Shown here: one piece after another, positions 24,582-34,012 of the stretch
How the letters are laid out: each line of letters opens with the position of its first letter
Numbering within the stretch: position 1 is the stretch's first letter
NCBI RefSeq assembly: GCF_025574465.1
Contig: NZ_JAOBPP010000021.1
Span: forward strand, 1,240,001-1,304,000
Direction: 5' to 3'
Source of the DNA: Kordiimonas aestuarii
Lineage (GTDB): Bacteria > Pseudomonadota > Alphaproteobacteria > Sphingomonadales > Kordiimonadaceae
Length of the DNA stretch: 64,000 nucleotides
The notes under the pieces: generated by a model
Database searches by the model: none
What the model was told of the DNA's origin: nothing
Seen by the model: only the letters and a program-made list of their open reading frames with translations
Translations under genes and position numbers: made by a program

Positions 24582-26441
24582 ATGGCTAGGGCGGTCAAGG
24601 GAGATATGGGCACAATGTTTGAAGTCACTCAGTTTGGGCACGGCGGCGCGGTCGAAGTGGACCGCAGCCGCGATGCACTCCTCACAGAATTCGGCAAGGC
24701 AACGCTGGAAGACCGGTATCTGATGCCGGGCGAAAGCTATCAGGACCTGTTTGCGCGGGTTGCGTCATTTTATGGTGACGACAAGGAGCACGCGCAACGG
24801 CTCTATGACTATATCTCGAACCTGTGGTTCATGCCTGCGACGCCTGTTCTCTCGAACGGTGGTACCAATCGTGGCCTGCCCATCAGTTGCTTCCTCAACG
24901 AAGCGCAGGACAAGCTTGATAGCATCGTTGGCCTGTGGACAGAGAACGTATGGCTGGCATCCAAGGGCGGCGGCATTGGATCCTATTGGGGCAATTTGCG
25001 CTCCATCGGTGAGACAGTTGGCGGTGTCGGCAAAACGAGCGGGATTGTACCCTTCGTTCGTGTTATGGACAGCCTGACCCTTGCCATCTCCCAAGGGTCG
25101 CTCCGTCGTGGTTCCGCCGCGATCTATCTGCCTGTGAGCCACCCCGAGATTGAAGAGTTTACCGAGCTGCGCCGCCCCACGGGCGGTGACCCGAACCGTA
25201 AGACACCAAACCTGCACCACGGTGTGCTGGTGTCCGACGCCTTCATGCGCGCGGTGGAAGCCAATGAGGAATGGGCGCTGACAAGCCCAAAGGATGGCCA
25301 TGTGGTGCGCACGGTATCGGCGCGCAGCCTATGGATCCGAATCCTGACCGCGCGGGTTGAGACCGGTGAGCCATACATCATCTATAACGACACCGTGAAC
25401 CGCCAGATCCCCGAGCATCACAAGCTTGCAGGCCTGACGGTGAAAACGTCGAACCTGTGTGCCGAGATTACCCTGCCAACCGGCATTGACCACCTTGGTA
25501 ACGAGCGCACCGCTGTGTGCTGCCTGTCGTCCCTCAACCTTGAGCATTACAAGGAATGGAAGGACCACGAGCATTTCATTCCGGACGTGATGCGCTTCCT
25601 TGATAACGTGCTGCAGGACTTTATCGACCGCGCGCCGGACGAGATGGCCAAAGCGCGCTACAGCGCGATGCGCGAACGCTCGGTTGGTCTTGGTGTGATG
25701 GGCTTCCACAGCTTCCTGCAGGACAATATGATCCCGTTTGAAAGCGCAATGGCGAAGGCCTGGAACAAAAAGATATTCAAGCATATCCAGACGCAGGTTG
25801 ATGCGGCATCGGAAGCGCTGGCGTATGAGCGTGGGCCATGCCCGGACGCGGCTGATTATGGCATCATGCAGCGTTTCTCGAACAAGACAGCGATTGCGCC
25901 GACGGCGTCGATCTCGACCATCTGTGGCGGCGCTAGTCCGGGGATTGAGCCGATTGCGGCCAACAGCTATAACCAGAAGACCCTCTCGGGCAATTTCATC
26001 GTGCATAACCGTGCGCTCAGGAAGCTTCTGGAGGAAAAAGGCCAGAACACCGACGATATCTGGACATCGATCACGATTAACGAGGGGTCTGTCCAGCATC
26101 TCGATTTCCTGACGCAGGACGAAAAAGACGTGTTCAAAACCGCGTTTGAGCTGGATCAGCGCTGGGTGGTGGAACTTGCGGCCGACCGTGCGCAGTTTAT
26201 CAGCCAAGCGCAGTCGGTGAATATCTTCCTGCCGGCGAACGTGCACAAACGCGATCTGCACCAGATCCACTTCCAGGCATGGAGTAAAGGCCTCAAGAGC
26301 TTGTATTACTGCCGCTCCAAGTCGATCAAGCGCGCGGAAGTGGTGGCCACGGGCTCGCACAAAAAACGCGAGAAGCCGGAAGTGCAACTGCAGCTCGGCG
26401 GCGGCACCACTGACTATGAGGAATGCCTCGCCTGCCAATAA
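24582..26441 (+). CDS. nrdA: Class Ia ribonucleoside-diphosphate reductase, alpha subunit (no ATP-cone)
   Basis: The start is MARAVKGDM at 24582, 10 bases after AAGGAG. The 619-residue catalytic subunit has the active-site cysteines in RGLPISCFLN, NLCAEITLP (with Asn and Glu of the substrate site) and AVCCLSSLNL, the phosphate loop PTASISTICGGASPGIEP, the radical-transfer tyrosines SLYYCRS and the redox tail ECLACQ. The N-terminal ATP-cone of E. coli-type NrdA is absent: the protein goes almost directly into LLTEFGKATLEDRYLMPGE. It reduces ribonucleotides to deoxyribonucleotides with NrdB, whose gene lies about 6.5 kb away. Overall activity control by dATP through a cone is therefore not expected in this subunit. 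Confidence 0.95.
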   Translation: MARAVKGDMGTMFEVTQFGHGGAVEVDRSRDALLTEFGKATLEDRYLMPGESYQDLFARVASFYGDDKEHAQRLYDYISNLWFMPATPVLSNGGTNRGLPISCFLNEAQDKLDSIVGLWTENVWLASKGGGIGSYWGNLRSIGETVGGVGKTSGIVPFVRVMDSLTLAISQGSLRRGSAAIYLPVSHPEIEEFTELRRPTGGDPNRKTPNLHHGVLVSDAFMRAVEANEEWALTSPKDGHVVRTVSARSLWIRILTARVETGEPYIIYNDTVNRQIPEHHKLAGLTVKTSNLCAEITLPTGIDHLGNERTAVCCLSSLNLEHYKEWKDHEHFIPDVMRFLDNVLQDFIDRAPDEMAKARYSAMRERSVGLGVMGFHSFLQDNMIPFESAMAKAWNKKIFKHIQTQVDAASEALAYERGPCPDAADYGIMQRFSNKTAIAPTASISTICGGASPGIEPIAANSYNQKTLSGNFIVHNRALRKLLEEKGQNTDDIWTSITINEGSVQHLDFLTQDEKDVFKTAFELDQRWVVELAADRAQFISQAQSVNIFLPANVHKRDLHQIHFQAWSKGLKSLYYCRSKSIKRAEVVATGSHKKREKPEVQLQLGGGTTDYEECLACQ

Positions 26442-26473
26442 AAACGGTTGTAGGTTGATTGTAAGCAGAATGT

Positions 26474-26508
26474 AAAACACCCGGCATCCACAGTGCCGGG
26501 TGTTTTTC
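26474..26508. terminator. Bidirectional terminator between nrdA and the RND pump genes
   Basis: AAAACACCCGGCA / TGCCGGGTGTTTT, a perfect 13-bp stem with a 7-base loop, followed by T-rich tails on both strands. It separates the convergent nrdA and efflux permease genes. Confidence 0.92.
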
Positions 26509-26509
26509 T

Positions 26510-29500
26510 TTATGCGGGAGCTGTCTCGCTTTTGCTGAAGCGTTCCTTGAGATCCTCCAGCATCATATACAGGCAGGGCACGAGGATCAGGATGATCGAT
26601 GTGGCGAAGACGATGCCGAAGCCAAGCGATATTGCCATGGGGATCAAATGCTGCGCCTGCAGGGTTGTCTCCATCAGGATCGGCGTCAGCCCGCCGAAGG
26701 TGGTGAGCGTGGTAAGAATAATGGGCCGGAAGCGCCTGAGCCCCGCCATATGAATGGCGTCATGCGCGCTATAATCGTCCCGATGTTTGTTGGCAAAGTC
26801 CGTCATGATCAGGCTGTCGTTTACCACCACGCCCGACAAGGCGACGATGCCCATCAGGCTGATGAGCGACAGGTCGAAGCCCATGATGATATGCCCCATC
26901 ACGGCACCGATGATGCCAAAGGGAATGGCGCACAAGACAATGAAGGGTTGCGCATAACTTTTGAAGGCGATAGCCAGAAGAGCATAGATTATAAAAATCG
27001 CGAGGCCAAAGCCGCCCCACAAGGCCTGTGTTGACCGCCGCATTTCTGCCTGACTACCCTGAAAGCTCCAGGTCAGGCCGGGGTAGTCGGCCTGCAAATT
27101 CGGCAGCACGTCTGCCGTTAGCGCGGCGACAACCTGGACAATCTGGCGTTTGGGCTCCACATCTGCCGACACAGTCACCACGCGGCGCCCGTTGCGGCGG
27201 GTGATGCTGCTGAAGGCCTCGGTATATTCAATGTCGGTTACGTCCATCAATGGCACTTCGGTGCCGCTTGGCGTGCGGATGACAAAACTCTCTATACTGT
27301 CGATATCGCCGCGCTCCACCTCGGGCAGCTTTACACGCACTTCGGTCTCGTTGGTGCCGCGCAGTTGCCGCACAGCCAGCGCACCAAAAAATGCACCGCG
27401 AAGCTGCTCTCCCACATCTTCGGGGGTCAGGCCAAGCGCACGGCCTTCGGGGCGCAGGCGAAAGTCGATGCGCTTGTTGCCAGCGTTATAGTTGTCGTTG
27501 ACATCAGCGGTGCCGGCAAAGCTTTTCATGGTTTTCATCAGCGACTGGCTGGCTTCTGCCAGCACATCTATGTCGTTATGGCTGAGGTCTATACTGATGT
27601 CTGAGCGCCAGCCGCCGGGGCCGCGCTCGGCCTCAAAGGTGATCTGGTCCACACCCTGCACGTCGCCAATCTCTGCGCGCCACAGATCGATCACCTGCTT
27701 GGCGGTCATGTCGCGTTGGCCGGGTGGGCGCATCACAATCTCGATATCGATGAAGTTTTGGCCGCGTACGTTGGTCTTGATGCCTTCGGCCACCTCATGG
27801 AGGTTATGCTCCTCATACATTTTGCGGGTGGCGGCGGTCAGCTCCAGCGCCATCTTGCCAGCTTGCTCAGGCGTGGTGCCCACTGGCAGGGACACGCCAG
27901 CCTCAATCTCGTCTGCGGCGACCTCAGGCATCATGATCATGCCCATATGGTCGCTGCGCGCATAACTGCCGGCAACCGCAAGAAGCGCCAGAGCGAAGGT
28001 GACCGTCACATAGCGGTTGCGCAGGCACATATCGAGGAAGCGGCTGTAGCGCGTGCGCACAAACCGATCAAATCGGCTAGCGAAGGCGGCCTGCCTTTCC
28101 TTGATGAATTGCATCAGCCGGTTTTCGGTTTTGCCCTTTTCCACATGGGCAAGGTGCGCTGGCAGGATGAACAGCGCCTCAAGAAGCGAGATGACCAGCA
28201 CCGTCATCACCACCACCGGCAGCGGCCACCAGAATTTGCCGGTTTCGCCCGGGATGAAAAGAAGCGGTACAAATGCGATAACATTGGTCAGGATGGAAAA
28301 GATCACCGGCATGGCGATCGAACGCGCGCCCACAATGGCGGCCTTCAGCGGGTTGCCGTATTTCTTGCGCGCCTCAAAGGTGTTTTCGCCTACAACGATG
28401 GCATCGTCGACGACGATACCAAGGGCAACAAGAAAGCCAAACATGGAGATCATGTTGATGCTGACACCAAAGGCGGGCAGGAACAACAGGCCGCCAACAA
28501 AGGAGATGGCCATGCCCATCATTACCCAGAAAGCCAGCCGCACAGCAAGGAACAGCGACAGGATAGCCAGCACAATGAAAATGGACAGCGCGCCGTTTTC
28601 CAGCAGGAGATAAAGCCGGTCGCGGTATTCTTCCGCATTGTTGCTGTCGATACGCCATTCCACGCCCGGTGGCATCGTGCGCTCAAATCCCGCCATCACG
28701 GCGTGCACACTTTCTTCAATCTCCAGCGGGGACTGGGTACCCGTGCGATATATTTCAAGCTCTACTGATGGCACACCGTTGAAGCGGGAATGGAAGTTGC
28801 CTTCCTCGAAACCGTCGCGGATAGTGGCGATATCGGCGAGGCGAAGGGTGGCCCCAGAGGTGTTGGCGACCACTTCAATCTCGGCAAATTCTTCGGCCCA
28901 CACGCGACGTTCCTGCATGCGCAGGAGGATGACCCCGTCATAAGTATTCACGGATCCCGCCGGCACATCCTGGCTTGACCGGCTGATGATGTCTGCAATC
29001 TCAGGCAGGGTCAGGCCGTATGCCCGCAGGGTCTGCGCCGGTATCTCAACATGGGTGATGTATCGCGGCACGTTGCCCAGTTCGACCTGCGTGATGTTCG
29101 GGTCGTTCAGCAGTTGGTCGCGCAGGCGCTCGGACAGTTTGCGCATCGTCCATGTATCAACCGGACCATAAAGGCCAAGCTGCAGGGCTTCCTGCTGGCG
29201 CCCCTGCAGGCGTACCTCGGGTTTGTCGACCTCTTCAGGGAAGGTGCGGATGCGAGCAATAGCCTGATCAATATCCTGAAAGGCCTTCATGCGGTCGGTG
29301 CCGGTGACGAGCTCCACATCCACATCACCGCTGCCTTCGCGGGCCTCGGCGGTGATCTCGCGGATGCCTTCCACCTGCCGAACAGCTTCCTCGATAGGTT
29401 GCAGGATGCCGCTTTCCACTTCGCTTGGCGCGGCGCCGGGGTAGGAGACGCTGATTGACACAATATCGAGCTCAAACTGCGGAAAAACTTCCTTCTGGAT

Positions 29501-29623
29501 ATTGAAGGCCGACCATATGCCGCCCACAAGCAAAATCATCATTGCCAGATTGGCTGCGATGGCGTTTTTTGCCATCCATGCAATGGGGCTTCGTTCGTCC
29601 ACAGGGTCTTGATGCTGGCTCAT
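26510..29623 (-). CDS. RND efflux transporter permease (AcrB/MexB-like family)
   Basis: The 1037-residue inner-membrane pump has 12 expected helices in two halves. The hallmarks are a first helix after AIAANLAMMILLVGG, the family text FPQFELDIVSISVSYPGAAPSEVESGILQPIE, and the proton-relay Asp pair in ALGIVVDDAIVVGENTFE within TM4. The second half has matching features (GIVALSGVVVNDSLIMTDFANK). It exports drugs, solvents or lipids using the proton gradient; the sequence does not give the substrate, and no metal (CusA-type) methionine cluster is obvious. The periplasmic adaptor gene lies upstream in the same operon with a 9-base gap. No outer-membrane TolC-type gene is adjacent. Confidence 0.94.
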   Translation of the reverse strand: MSQHQDPVDERSPIAWMAKNAIAANLAMMILLVGGIWSAFNIQKEVFPQFELDIVSISVSYPGAAPSEVESGILQPIEEAVRQVEGIREITAEAREGSGDVDVELVTGTDRMKAFQDIDQAIARIRTFPEEVDKPEVRLQGRQQEALQLGLYGPVDTWTMRKLSERLRDQLLNDPNITQVELGNVPRYITHVEIPAQTLRAYGLTLPEIADIISRSSQDVPAGSVNTYDGVILLRMQERRVWAEEFAEIEVVANTSGATLRLADIATIRDGFEEGNFHSRFNGVPSVELEIYRTGTQSPLEIEESVHAVMAGFERTMPPGVEWRIDSNNAEEYRDRLYLLLENGALSIFIVLAILSLFLAVRLAFWVMMGMAISFVGGLLFLPAFGVSINMISMFGFLVALGIVVDDAIVVGENTFEARKKYGNPLKAAIVGARSIAMPVIFSILTNVIAFVPLLFIPGETGKFWWPLPVVVMTVLVISLLEALFILPAHLAHVEKGKTENRLMQFIKERQAAFASRFDRFVRTRYSRFLDMCLRNRYVTVTFALALLAVAGSYARSDHMGMIMMPEVAADEIEAGVSLPVGTTPEQAGKMALELTAATRKMYEEHNLHEVAEGIKTNVRGQNFIDIEIVMRPPGQRDMTAKQVIDLWRAEIGDVQGVDQITFEAERGPGGWRSDISIDLSHNDIDVLAEASQSLMKTMKSFAGTADVNDNYNAGNKRIDFRLRPEGRALGLTPEDVGEQLRGAFFGALAVRQLRGTNETEVRVKLPEVERGDIDSIESFVIRTPSGTEVPLMDVTDIEYTEAFSSITRRNGRRVVTVSADVEPKRQIVQVVAALTADVLPNLQADYPGLTWSFQGSQAEMRRSTQALWGGFGLAIFIIYALLAIAFKSYAQPFIVLCAIPFGIIGAVMGHIIMGFDLSLISLMGIVALSGVVVNDSLIMTDFANKHRDDYSAHDAIHMAGLRRFRPIILTTLTTFGGLTPILMETTLQAQHLIPMAISLGFGIVFATSIILILVPCLYMMLEDLKERFSKSETAPA

Positions 29624-29632
29624 CTGCCTCTC

Positions 29633-30856
29633 CTATTCACCCTGTGCGTTGCTTTCGGTCCTGAGCGGGGCACCCTCGGCCACGGTTGCGAGGTTGCTGG
29701 TGACAATCTGGTCATCGGTGTTCAGCCCCTCGCTGACATAGGCGTGCTCTGCATCCCTGAAAGCGACGGTAACCGCCCGGACATTCAGCATCCCATCCTG
29801 CATGACCCACACTGTGTCATCCTGCCTGAGATGGTCCCGGTCGATTTTCACGACATTGTCGAGGGGCTGCCCGCTGATTTTTGTGTGCACGATGGACCCG
29901 ACAATCAGAACAGGCTGATTGCTGCCATCCCTGAGCGAGAGTGGGTCGCGCACGCTGACCAGCAGTTTTGCAAGACGGGTCTGGTTATCGATTGCGCCAA
30001 TCAGGCTGCGGATTTCGCCTGTGCGCGAAGCACCGTCGGGCCACGCCGCGCGGTCGACGATCTCAACGGTGGCGCCCGTCTGCCCCCGTTTCGGGATCGC
30101 AATCTGCTTCAGCTTCGCCAGCGGCACAGTGACGATGATGTGATATTCATCAGTGCCCACAAGCCGCGCCAGCGTGGTGCCGGGGTTTACTTCAGAGCCG
30201 ACATTGGCGTCGCGGGTTATGATTTGTGCGTCAAACGGGGCAGTGACCTCTGTTCGGTTCAGGTCCAGTTTGGCTTGGTCAAGGGCGGCTTGCGCCGAAA
30301 TCATCGCCGCCTCGGCTGCTTCAAGTTGCGGTTGTCGCAGCGCAAGGGCTTCGTTGCCACCCTCCATATTTTTACGCAGCACTTCAAAATCACGCTTGGC
30401 GACTTCCCTGCGGCCTTGCTCCTGCGCCAAGTCGCTTTCCGTTTGTTTGAGCGTACCTTCACGCTGGTTGACAACATGACGATAGTCAGCGGCATCGAGC
30501 TTAAGCAGGGTCTCTCCCTCAAGGGCAAACCCGCCGGGCATAAAATGTTCGGACACCTCCATCACACGCCCGGCGACGCGGGGACGCAGTTCAATATCCT
30601 GTGCCGCAGTTACGGTGCCAAGGCCGGTGATCTGGGGGGCATAAGTTCCGCGCTTTACAGACAGAACATCCACCAACATGGCGGTTTCCCGGGTTGCGGT
30701 TTCCCGTTCTGCCTTCGGTTCGCTGCTGTAGATACCGAAAATGAGCAGGGCGGCAACGGCCATGATGACAAGGCTCAGGGTCACCGTGGCGGCAGGCCGC
30801 AGTGTTCTTACCTTGCTTTTTTCACCGTCATGCGTGTTTTTTTCGGTTTGAATCAC
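29633..30856 (-). CDS. RND efflux periplasmic adaptor (membrane fusion protein)
   Basis: The 407-residue product starts at GTG (reading MIQTEKNTHDGEKSK). An N-terminal membrane anchor lies at about residues 27-45 (VTLSLVIMAVAALLIFGIYS). It then has the adaptor order: a first beta strand segment (ISGLGTVTAAQDIELRPRVAGRVMEVSEHF), a coiled-coil hairpin of about 90 residues rich in Glu, Lys and Arg, the lipoyl-like return (VTAPFDAQIITRDANVGSEV), a beta-barrel and a C-terminal membrane-proximal domain. It joins the downstream RND permease to an outer-membrane channel encoded elsewhere. It is the first gene of the two-gene operon. Confidence 0.92.
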   Translation of the reverse strand: MIQTEKNTHDGEKSKVRTLRPAATVTLSLVIMAVAALLIFGIYSSEPKAERETATRETAMLVDVLSVKRGTYAPQITGLGTVTAAQDIELRPRVAGRVMEVSEHFMPGGFALEGETLLKLDAADYRHVVNQREGTLKQTESDLAQEQGRREVAKRDFEVLRKNMEGGNEALALRQPQLEAAEAAMISAQAALDQAKLDLNRTEVTAPFDAQIITRDANVGSEVNPGTTLARLVGTDEYHIIVTVPLAKLKQIAIPKRGQTGATVEIVDRAAWPDGASRTGEIRSLIGAIDNQTRLAKLLVSVRDPLSLRDGSNQPVLIVGSIVHTKISGQPLDNVVKIDRDHLRQDDTVWVMQDGMLNVRAVTVAFRDAEHAYVSEGLNTDDQIVTSNLATVAEGAPLRTESNAQGE

Positions 30857-30955
30857 GAACTTGCCCCAGTCTGTTTCGAAGAATACCTATCATAATACGA
30901 CGCATTTGCAAAAATGGGTCAGCTATAACGCCGGTTGTGATCACCGTTGCCTTGT

Positions 30956-32602
30956 CTAGGCTTCAAACACCCACTTGCCGCCGACCATGGTGCGCTCCAC
31001 CGGAATGTCGATAAGGCTGAAAGGATCCGCTTTCGTCGGGTCTTCTCCCAGCACCACAAGGTCTGCCAGCTTGCCAACCTCAAGGGAGCCCTTGATCTTC
31101 TCTTCATACGAGGCATAGGCTCCGTGGATCGTACCAATCTTGATGGCTTCCTCGACCGTGATGCGCTGTTTCGGCCCCCACAGGGTGCCTCTCATATCAG
31201 TGCGCGTCACGCTTGATTGCAGCGCCATCATGGGCTCATAGGGGCCGGGCGGGTAATCAGACGCTTGCGTCACCTTGATGCCTGCGTCCAAGAAGCTCCT
31301 GAGCGCGAACATCTTGTTCAGCCGCTCCTTGCCATACTCGCCCATCTTTTCGCCGTGAAAATAGACATATGTGGAGAAGGGGGTGGGGATGGCGTTCAGT
31401 GCGGCGATCCGGCGCACAAGGTCGTCATTGATCACGGTGCAATGCTCCAGCCGGAAGCGCGGGTCGGCCTTGGGTATTTCTTTTTGCAGGCGCTCGTAGA
31501 TGCCTAGCGTGATATCAACGGCGACATCGCCGTTGGCGTGGATGCCGACCTGCCAGCCAGCTGCGTGGGCTTTCCGCGCGAGCTCATAAAGTTTGTCCTC
31601 TGGTGTGACGATGATGCCGTAATCATCCGGGCGGCCAATATAGGGCTCGGACAGTCGTGCTGTGCGTTCGGAAATGGAGCCGTCACAAGTGGCTTTCATG
31701 CCGCCAAGACGCACCCATTCATCGCCAAAACCTGTTCGGAGGCCCGCGTCGATCATCTTGTCGATATCGAAGTAGCCGATCATGCAATAGATGCGGGTGC
31801 CCAGCATGCCAGCCTTGTAGGCGTCAGTGTAGGCGACAAAGTCATCGCGGCTGCCGTAGGCGTCGGTGACCGATGTGATACCAGATTTCGCCAGCATCCT
31901 GGAGATCAGTGCCACGCCGTCGCGGTGCTGTTCGCGTGTGTGGCCTTTGGGAATAACTGTCTCGACGGCGCTGGCACCGGTTTCCAGCAAGCGACCATTG
32001 AGCCGCCCGTCCGTGCGGTCAAACTTGCCGCCGTCGGGGTCTGGCGTACCGTCGTCAATGCCTGCTTTTTTGAGCGCCAGCGAGTTAACGAACCCGGTGT
32101 GACCACCACGGTGCGAGATGAAGACCGGGTGGTCTGGTGCGGCTTCGTCAAGGTCGGCGCGGGTCAGGAAGCGCCCTTCAGCTGTTTTGGTGTCGTCATA
32201 CTTGAAGCCAAGCACCCACTCGCCTGGTGCTTTCTTGGCCGCTGCGGCGCGGATGGCGTCCTTGATTGCCTTGATGGAGCGCAGGTCACAGTCGACCTGA
32301 AACAGGTGCATAACTCCTGAATAAGCAGGGTGGCTGTGTGCATCGATGAAGCCGGGCAGGATCGTTTTGCCGGAAAGGTCTGTCTGCTTCGTCAGCGGGG
32401 ATGCAAGCGCGCACACATCGGCGTTATCGCCGATGGCGATGATATGCCCGCTGCTGATGGCGATGGCCTCCGCGCGCGGGCGATTGGGGTCCGAGGTGAT
32501 GATGGTGCCGCCGTACAGGATCAGGTCTGGCTTTTCAAAGCTGACCATGGGTAATAGGGCGAGGCTACCCATCTGGGCATGAAAGGTGCGGCGAGTAATC
32601 AT
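30956..32602 (-). CDS. YtcJ-like amidohydrolase, possibly Tat-exported
   Basis: The start is MITRRTFHAQMGSLALLP, 8 bases after GGGGGA; a longer frame upstream lacks a ribosome site. This start contains a twin-arginine motif (TRRTFHA) and a hydrophobic stretch, typical of a Tat signal, so export is likely. The 548-residue body has the amidohydrolase_3 pattern: DLILYGGTIITSDPNRPRAEAIAI, the metal-site HSHPAYSG after LPGFIDA, the GWQVGIHANGDVAVD strand with a metal His, and FRLEHCTVI. The C-terminus ends with the family's VVLGEDP and VERTMVGGKWVF. Members hydrolyse amide or imide bonds in varied substrates; the one here is unknown. It lies between the RND operon and divergent nrdB. Confidence 0.85.
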   Translation of the reverse strand: MITRRTFHAQMGSLALLPMVSFEKPDLILYGGTIITSDPNRPRAEAIAISSGHIIAIGDNADVCALASPLTKQTDLSGKTILPGFIDAHSHPAYSGVMHLFQVDCDLRSIKAIKDAIRAAAAKKAPGEWVLGFKYDDTKTAEGRFLTRADLDEAAPDHPVFISHRGGHTGFVNSLALKKAGIDDGTPDPDGGKFDRTDGRLNGRLLETGASAVETVIPKGHTREQHRDGVALISRMLAKSGITSVTDAYGSRDDFVAYTDAYKAGMLGTRIYCMIGYFDIDKMIDAGLRTGFGDEWVRLGGMKATCDGSISERTARLSEPYIGRPDDYGIIVTPEDKLYELARKAHAAGWQVGIHANGDVAVDITLGIYERLQKEIPKADPRFRLEHCTVINDDLVRRIAALNAIPTPFSTYVYFHGEKMGEYGKERLNKMFALRSFLDAGIKVTQASDYPPGPYEPMMALQSSVTRTDMRGTLWGPKQRITVEEAIKIGTIHGAYASYEEKIKGSLEVGKLADLVVLGEDPTKADPFSLIDIPVERTMVGGKWVFEA

Positions 32603-32798
32603 GTGCTGTTCCCCCGAAAGTAGAGAATTGGTGATGGGCATCATACACAGCACAAGTGACCACGCCCTTAATGGGGTCACCCACATCTCATACAATAGCT
32701 GGGCGGAATTTCCCAGCAGAGTACGCACGACATAAAGCCAGTGGTTCCGCTGATTCAGGCTCAGTGTCATTGCAGACGAATCACTGGCAAGTCATTTT

Positions 32799-32816
32799 TC
32801 TACCAAATATGGTGTA
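32799..32816 (+). promoter_or_regulatory. NrdR-box-like palindrome upstream of nrdB
   Basis: The palindrome ACCA-AATA-TGGT at 32802-32813 with flanking GTGT agrees at 11 of 16 positions with the NrdR consensus. It lies about 105 bases upstream of the nrdB start. A second box 31 bases away is not evident, which lowers confidence. If real, nrdA and nrdB could be co-regulated despite being split. Confidence 0.45.
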
Positions 32817-32918
32817 TTGAGCGTTTCTTTGCACAAATTGAGGGGCTATACTGCCGCTTCGCTGGCAGGCTTGGGTGCCAGCATTCAACGCATGCGAACG
32901 AGTGGAGACAGGGGCAAA

Positions 32919-33905
32919 ATGGCCGAAACCGGTGAAAAGCAGCTTACGGGACTTCTGGAAGAACGACATGTTTACAAGCCGTTCAGGTATCCCTGGGCGT
33001 ATGAAGCATGGCTGATGCAGCAACAAATTCACTGGTTGCCGGAAGAGGTGCCGCTCGCTGAAGATGTGCGCGACTGGGCGCGTAAGTTGTCCGAGTCCGA
33101 GAAAAACCTGCTGACGCAGATTTTCCGCTTCTTTACGCAAAGCGATATTGAAGTGAACAACTGCTATATGAAGCATTACACCCGGGTGTTCAAACCCACC
33201 GAGGTACAGATGATGCTGGCAGCTTTCTCGAATATAGAGACGGTCCATATCGCGGCCTACAGCCACCTTCTGGATACGCTGGGAATGCCTGAGGCCGAGT
33301 ATTCCGCCTTCCTTCACTATAAGGAGATGAAGGACAAATACGACTATATGCAGCAGTTCAATGTGGAAGACCTCAAGTCGACCGCACTGACCGTTGCCGT
33401 GTTTGGTGCCTTCACTGAAGGACTTCAACTGTTCGCGTCCTTTGCCATGCTGCTGAACTTCCCACGCTTCAACAAAATGAAGGGCATGGGGCAGATCATC
33501 AGTTGGTCCGTGCGCGATGAAAGCCTGCATTGCGAAAGCATTATCAAGCTCTTCAAGACATTGGTGAGCGAGAACCCGGAAATCTGGGACGAGGACCTGA
33601 AGGCACAGATCACTGAAGCCTGCCGTACGATTGTGGAACATGAGGACGCCTTTATCGACCTCGCGTTCGGCTTGGGGCCAATCGAAGGCCTGACTGCAGA
33701 GGAAGTAAAACAATATATCCGCTATATCGCCAACCGTCGGCTTGACCAGCTTGATCTAGATGGGTTGTATGATATCGAGATCAACCCGCTGCCGTGGCTC
33801 GACAGCATGCTGAACGCGGTGGAGCACACCAACTTCTTCGAGAACCGTGCGACGGAATACTCAAAAGCGGCGACGCAAGGCTCGTGGGACGAAGCCTTCG
33901 AATAG
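32919..33905 (+). CDS. nrdB: Class Ia ribonucleoside-diphosphate reductase, beta subunit
   Basis: The start is MAETGEKQLTGLL, with GGAGACAGGGG just upstream, giving 328 residues. The di-iron ligands are visible in the usual order: Asp in FTQSDIEVNN, Glu and His in NIETVHIAAYSH, then Glu in GAFTEGLQLF and Glu-x2-His in VRDESLHCES. The radical Tyr is in the same helix as the first His (HIAAYSHLL), so this is a tyrosyl-radical class Ia type rather than a class Ic type with Phe. It generates the radical needed by NrdA. No ATP-cone is present here either. It is followed by a row of strong hairpins. Confidence 0.95.
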   Translation: MAETGEKQLTGLLEERHVYKPFRYPWAYEAWLMQQQIHWLPEEVPLAEDVRDWARKLSESEKNLLTQIFRFFTQSDIEVNNCYMKHYTRVFKPTEVQMMLAAFSNIETVHIAAYSHLLDTLGMPEAEYSAFLHYKEMKDKYDYMQQFNVEDLKSTALTVAVFGAFTEGLQLFASFAMLLNFPRFNKMKGMGQIISWSVRDESLHCESIIKLFKTLVSENPEIWDEDLKAQITEACRTIVEHEDAFIDLAFGLGPIEGLTAEEVKQYIRYIANRRLDQLDLDGLYDIEINPLPWLDSMLNAVEHTNFFENRATEYSKAATQGSWDEAFE

Positions 33906-33928
33906 GGGCTTGGTTATATGTAAACAGC

Positions 33929-33963
33929 AAAGCCCCGGAACCGTCGGTCCCCGGGGCTTTTTC
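33929..33963 (+). terminator. Rho-independent terminator of nrdB
   Basis: AAAGCCCCGG / CCGGGGCTTT with a 12-base loop and a TTTTTC tail, 24 bases after the nrdB stop. Confidence 0.9.
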
Positions 33964-33971
33964 ATATAAAA

Positions 33972-34002
33972 AAACACCCGAGAGGGAGTCTCGGGTGTTT
34001 TA
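33972..34002. terminator. Second, bidirectional terminator hairpin
   Basis: AAACACCCGAGA / TCTCGGGTGTTT, perfect 12-bp stem with a 5-base loop. Runs of A upstream and T downstream let it work on both strands; on the minus strand it would end the transcript of the exported protein gene at 34098. Confidence 0.85.
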
Positions 34003-34012
34003 AGTTGAACGC

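Noticed and set aside
25329..26480. 383-codon open frame opposite nrdA
   Set aside because: It mirrors a long, highly conserved gene on the other strand and has no motif or ribosome site. It is a shadow of high-GC codon use.
29609..30895. 428-codon plus-strand frame opposite the efflux adaptor
   Set aside because: The adaptor on the minus strand has the full family layout; the plus-strand frame is a shadow.
32829..32852. nrdB promoter with TATACT as -10
   Set aside because: No -35-like hexamer lies at proper spacing; the nearby TTGAGC and TTGCAC are 24 and 12 bases away.
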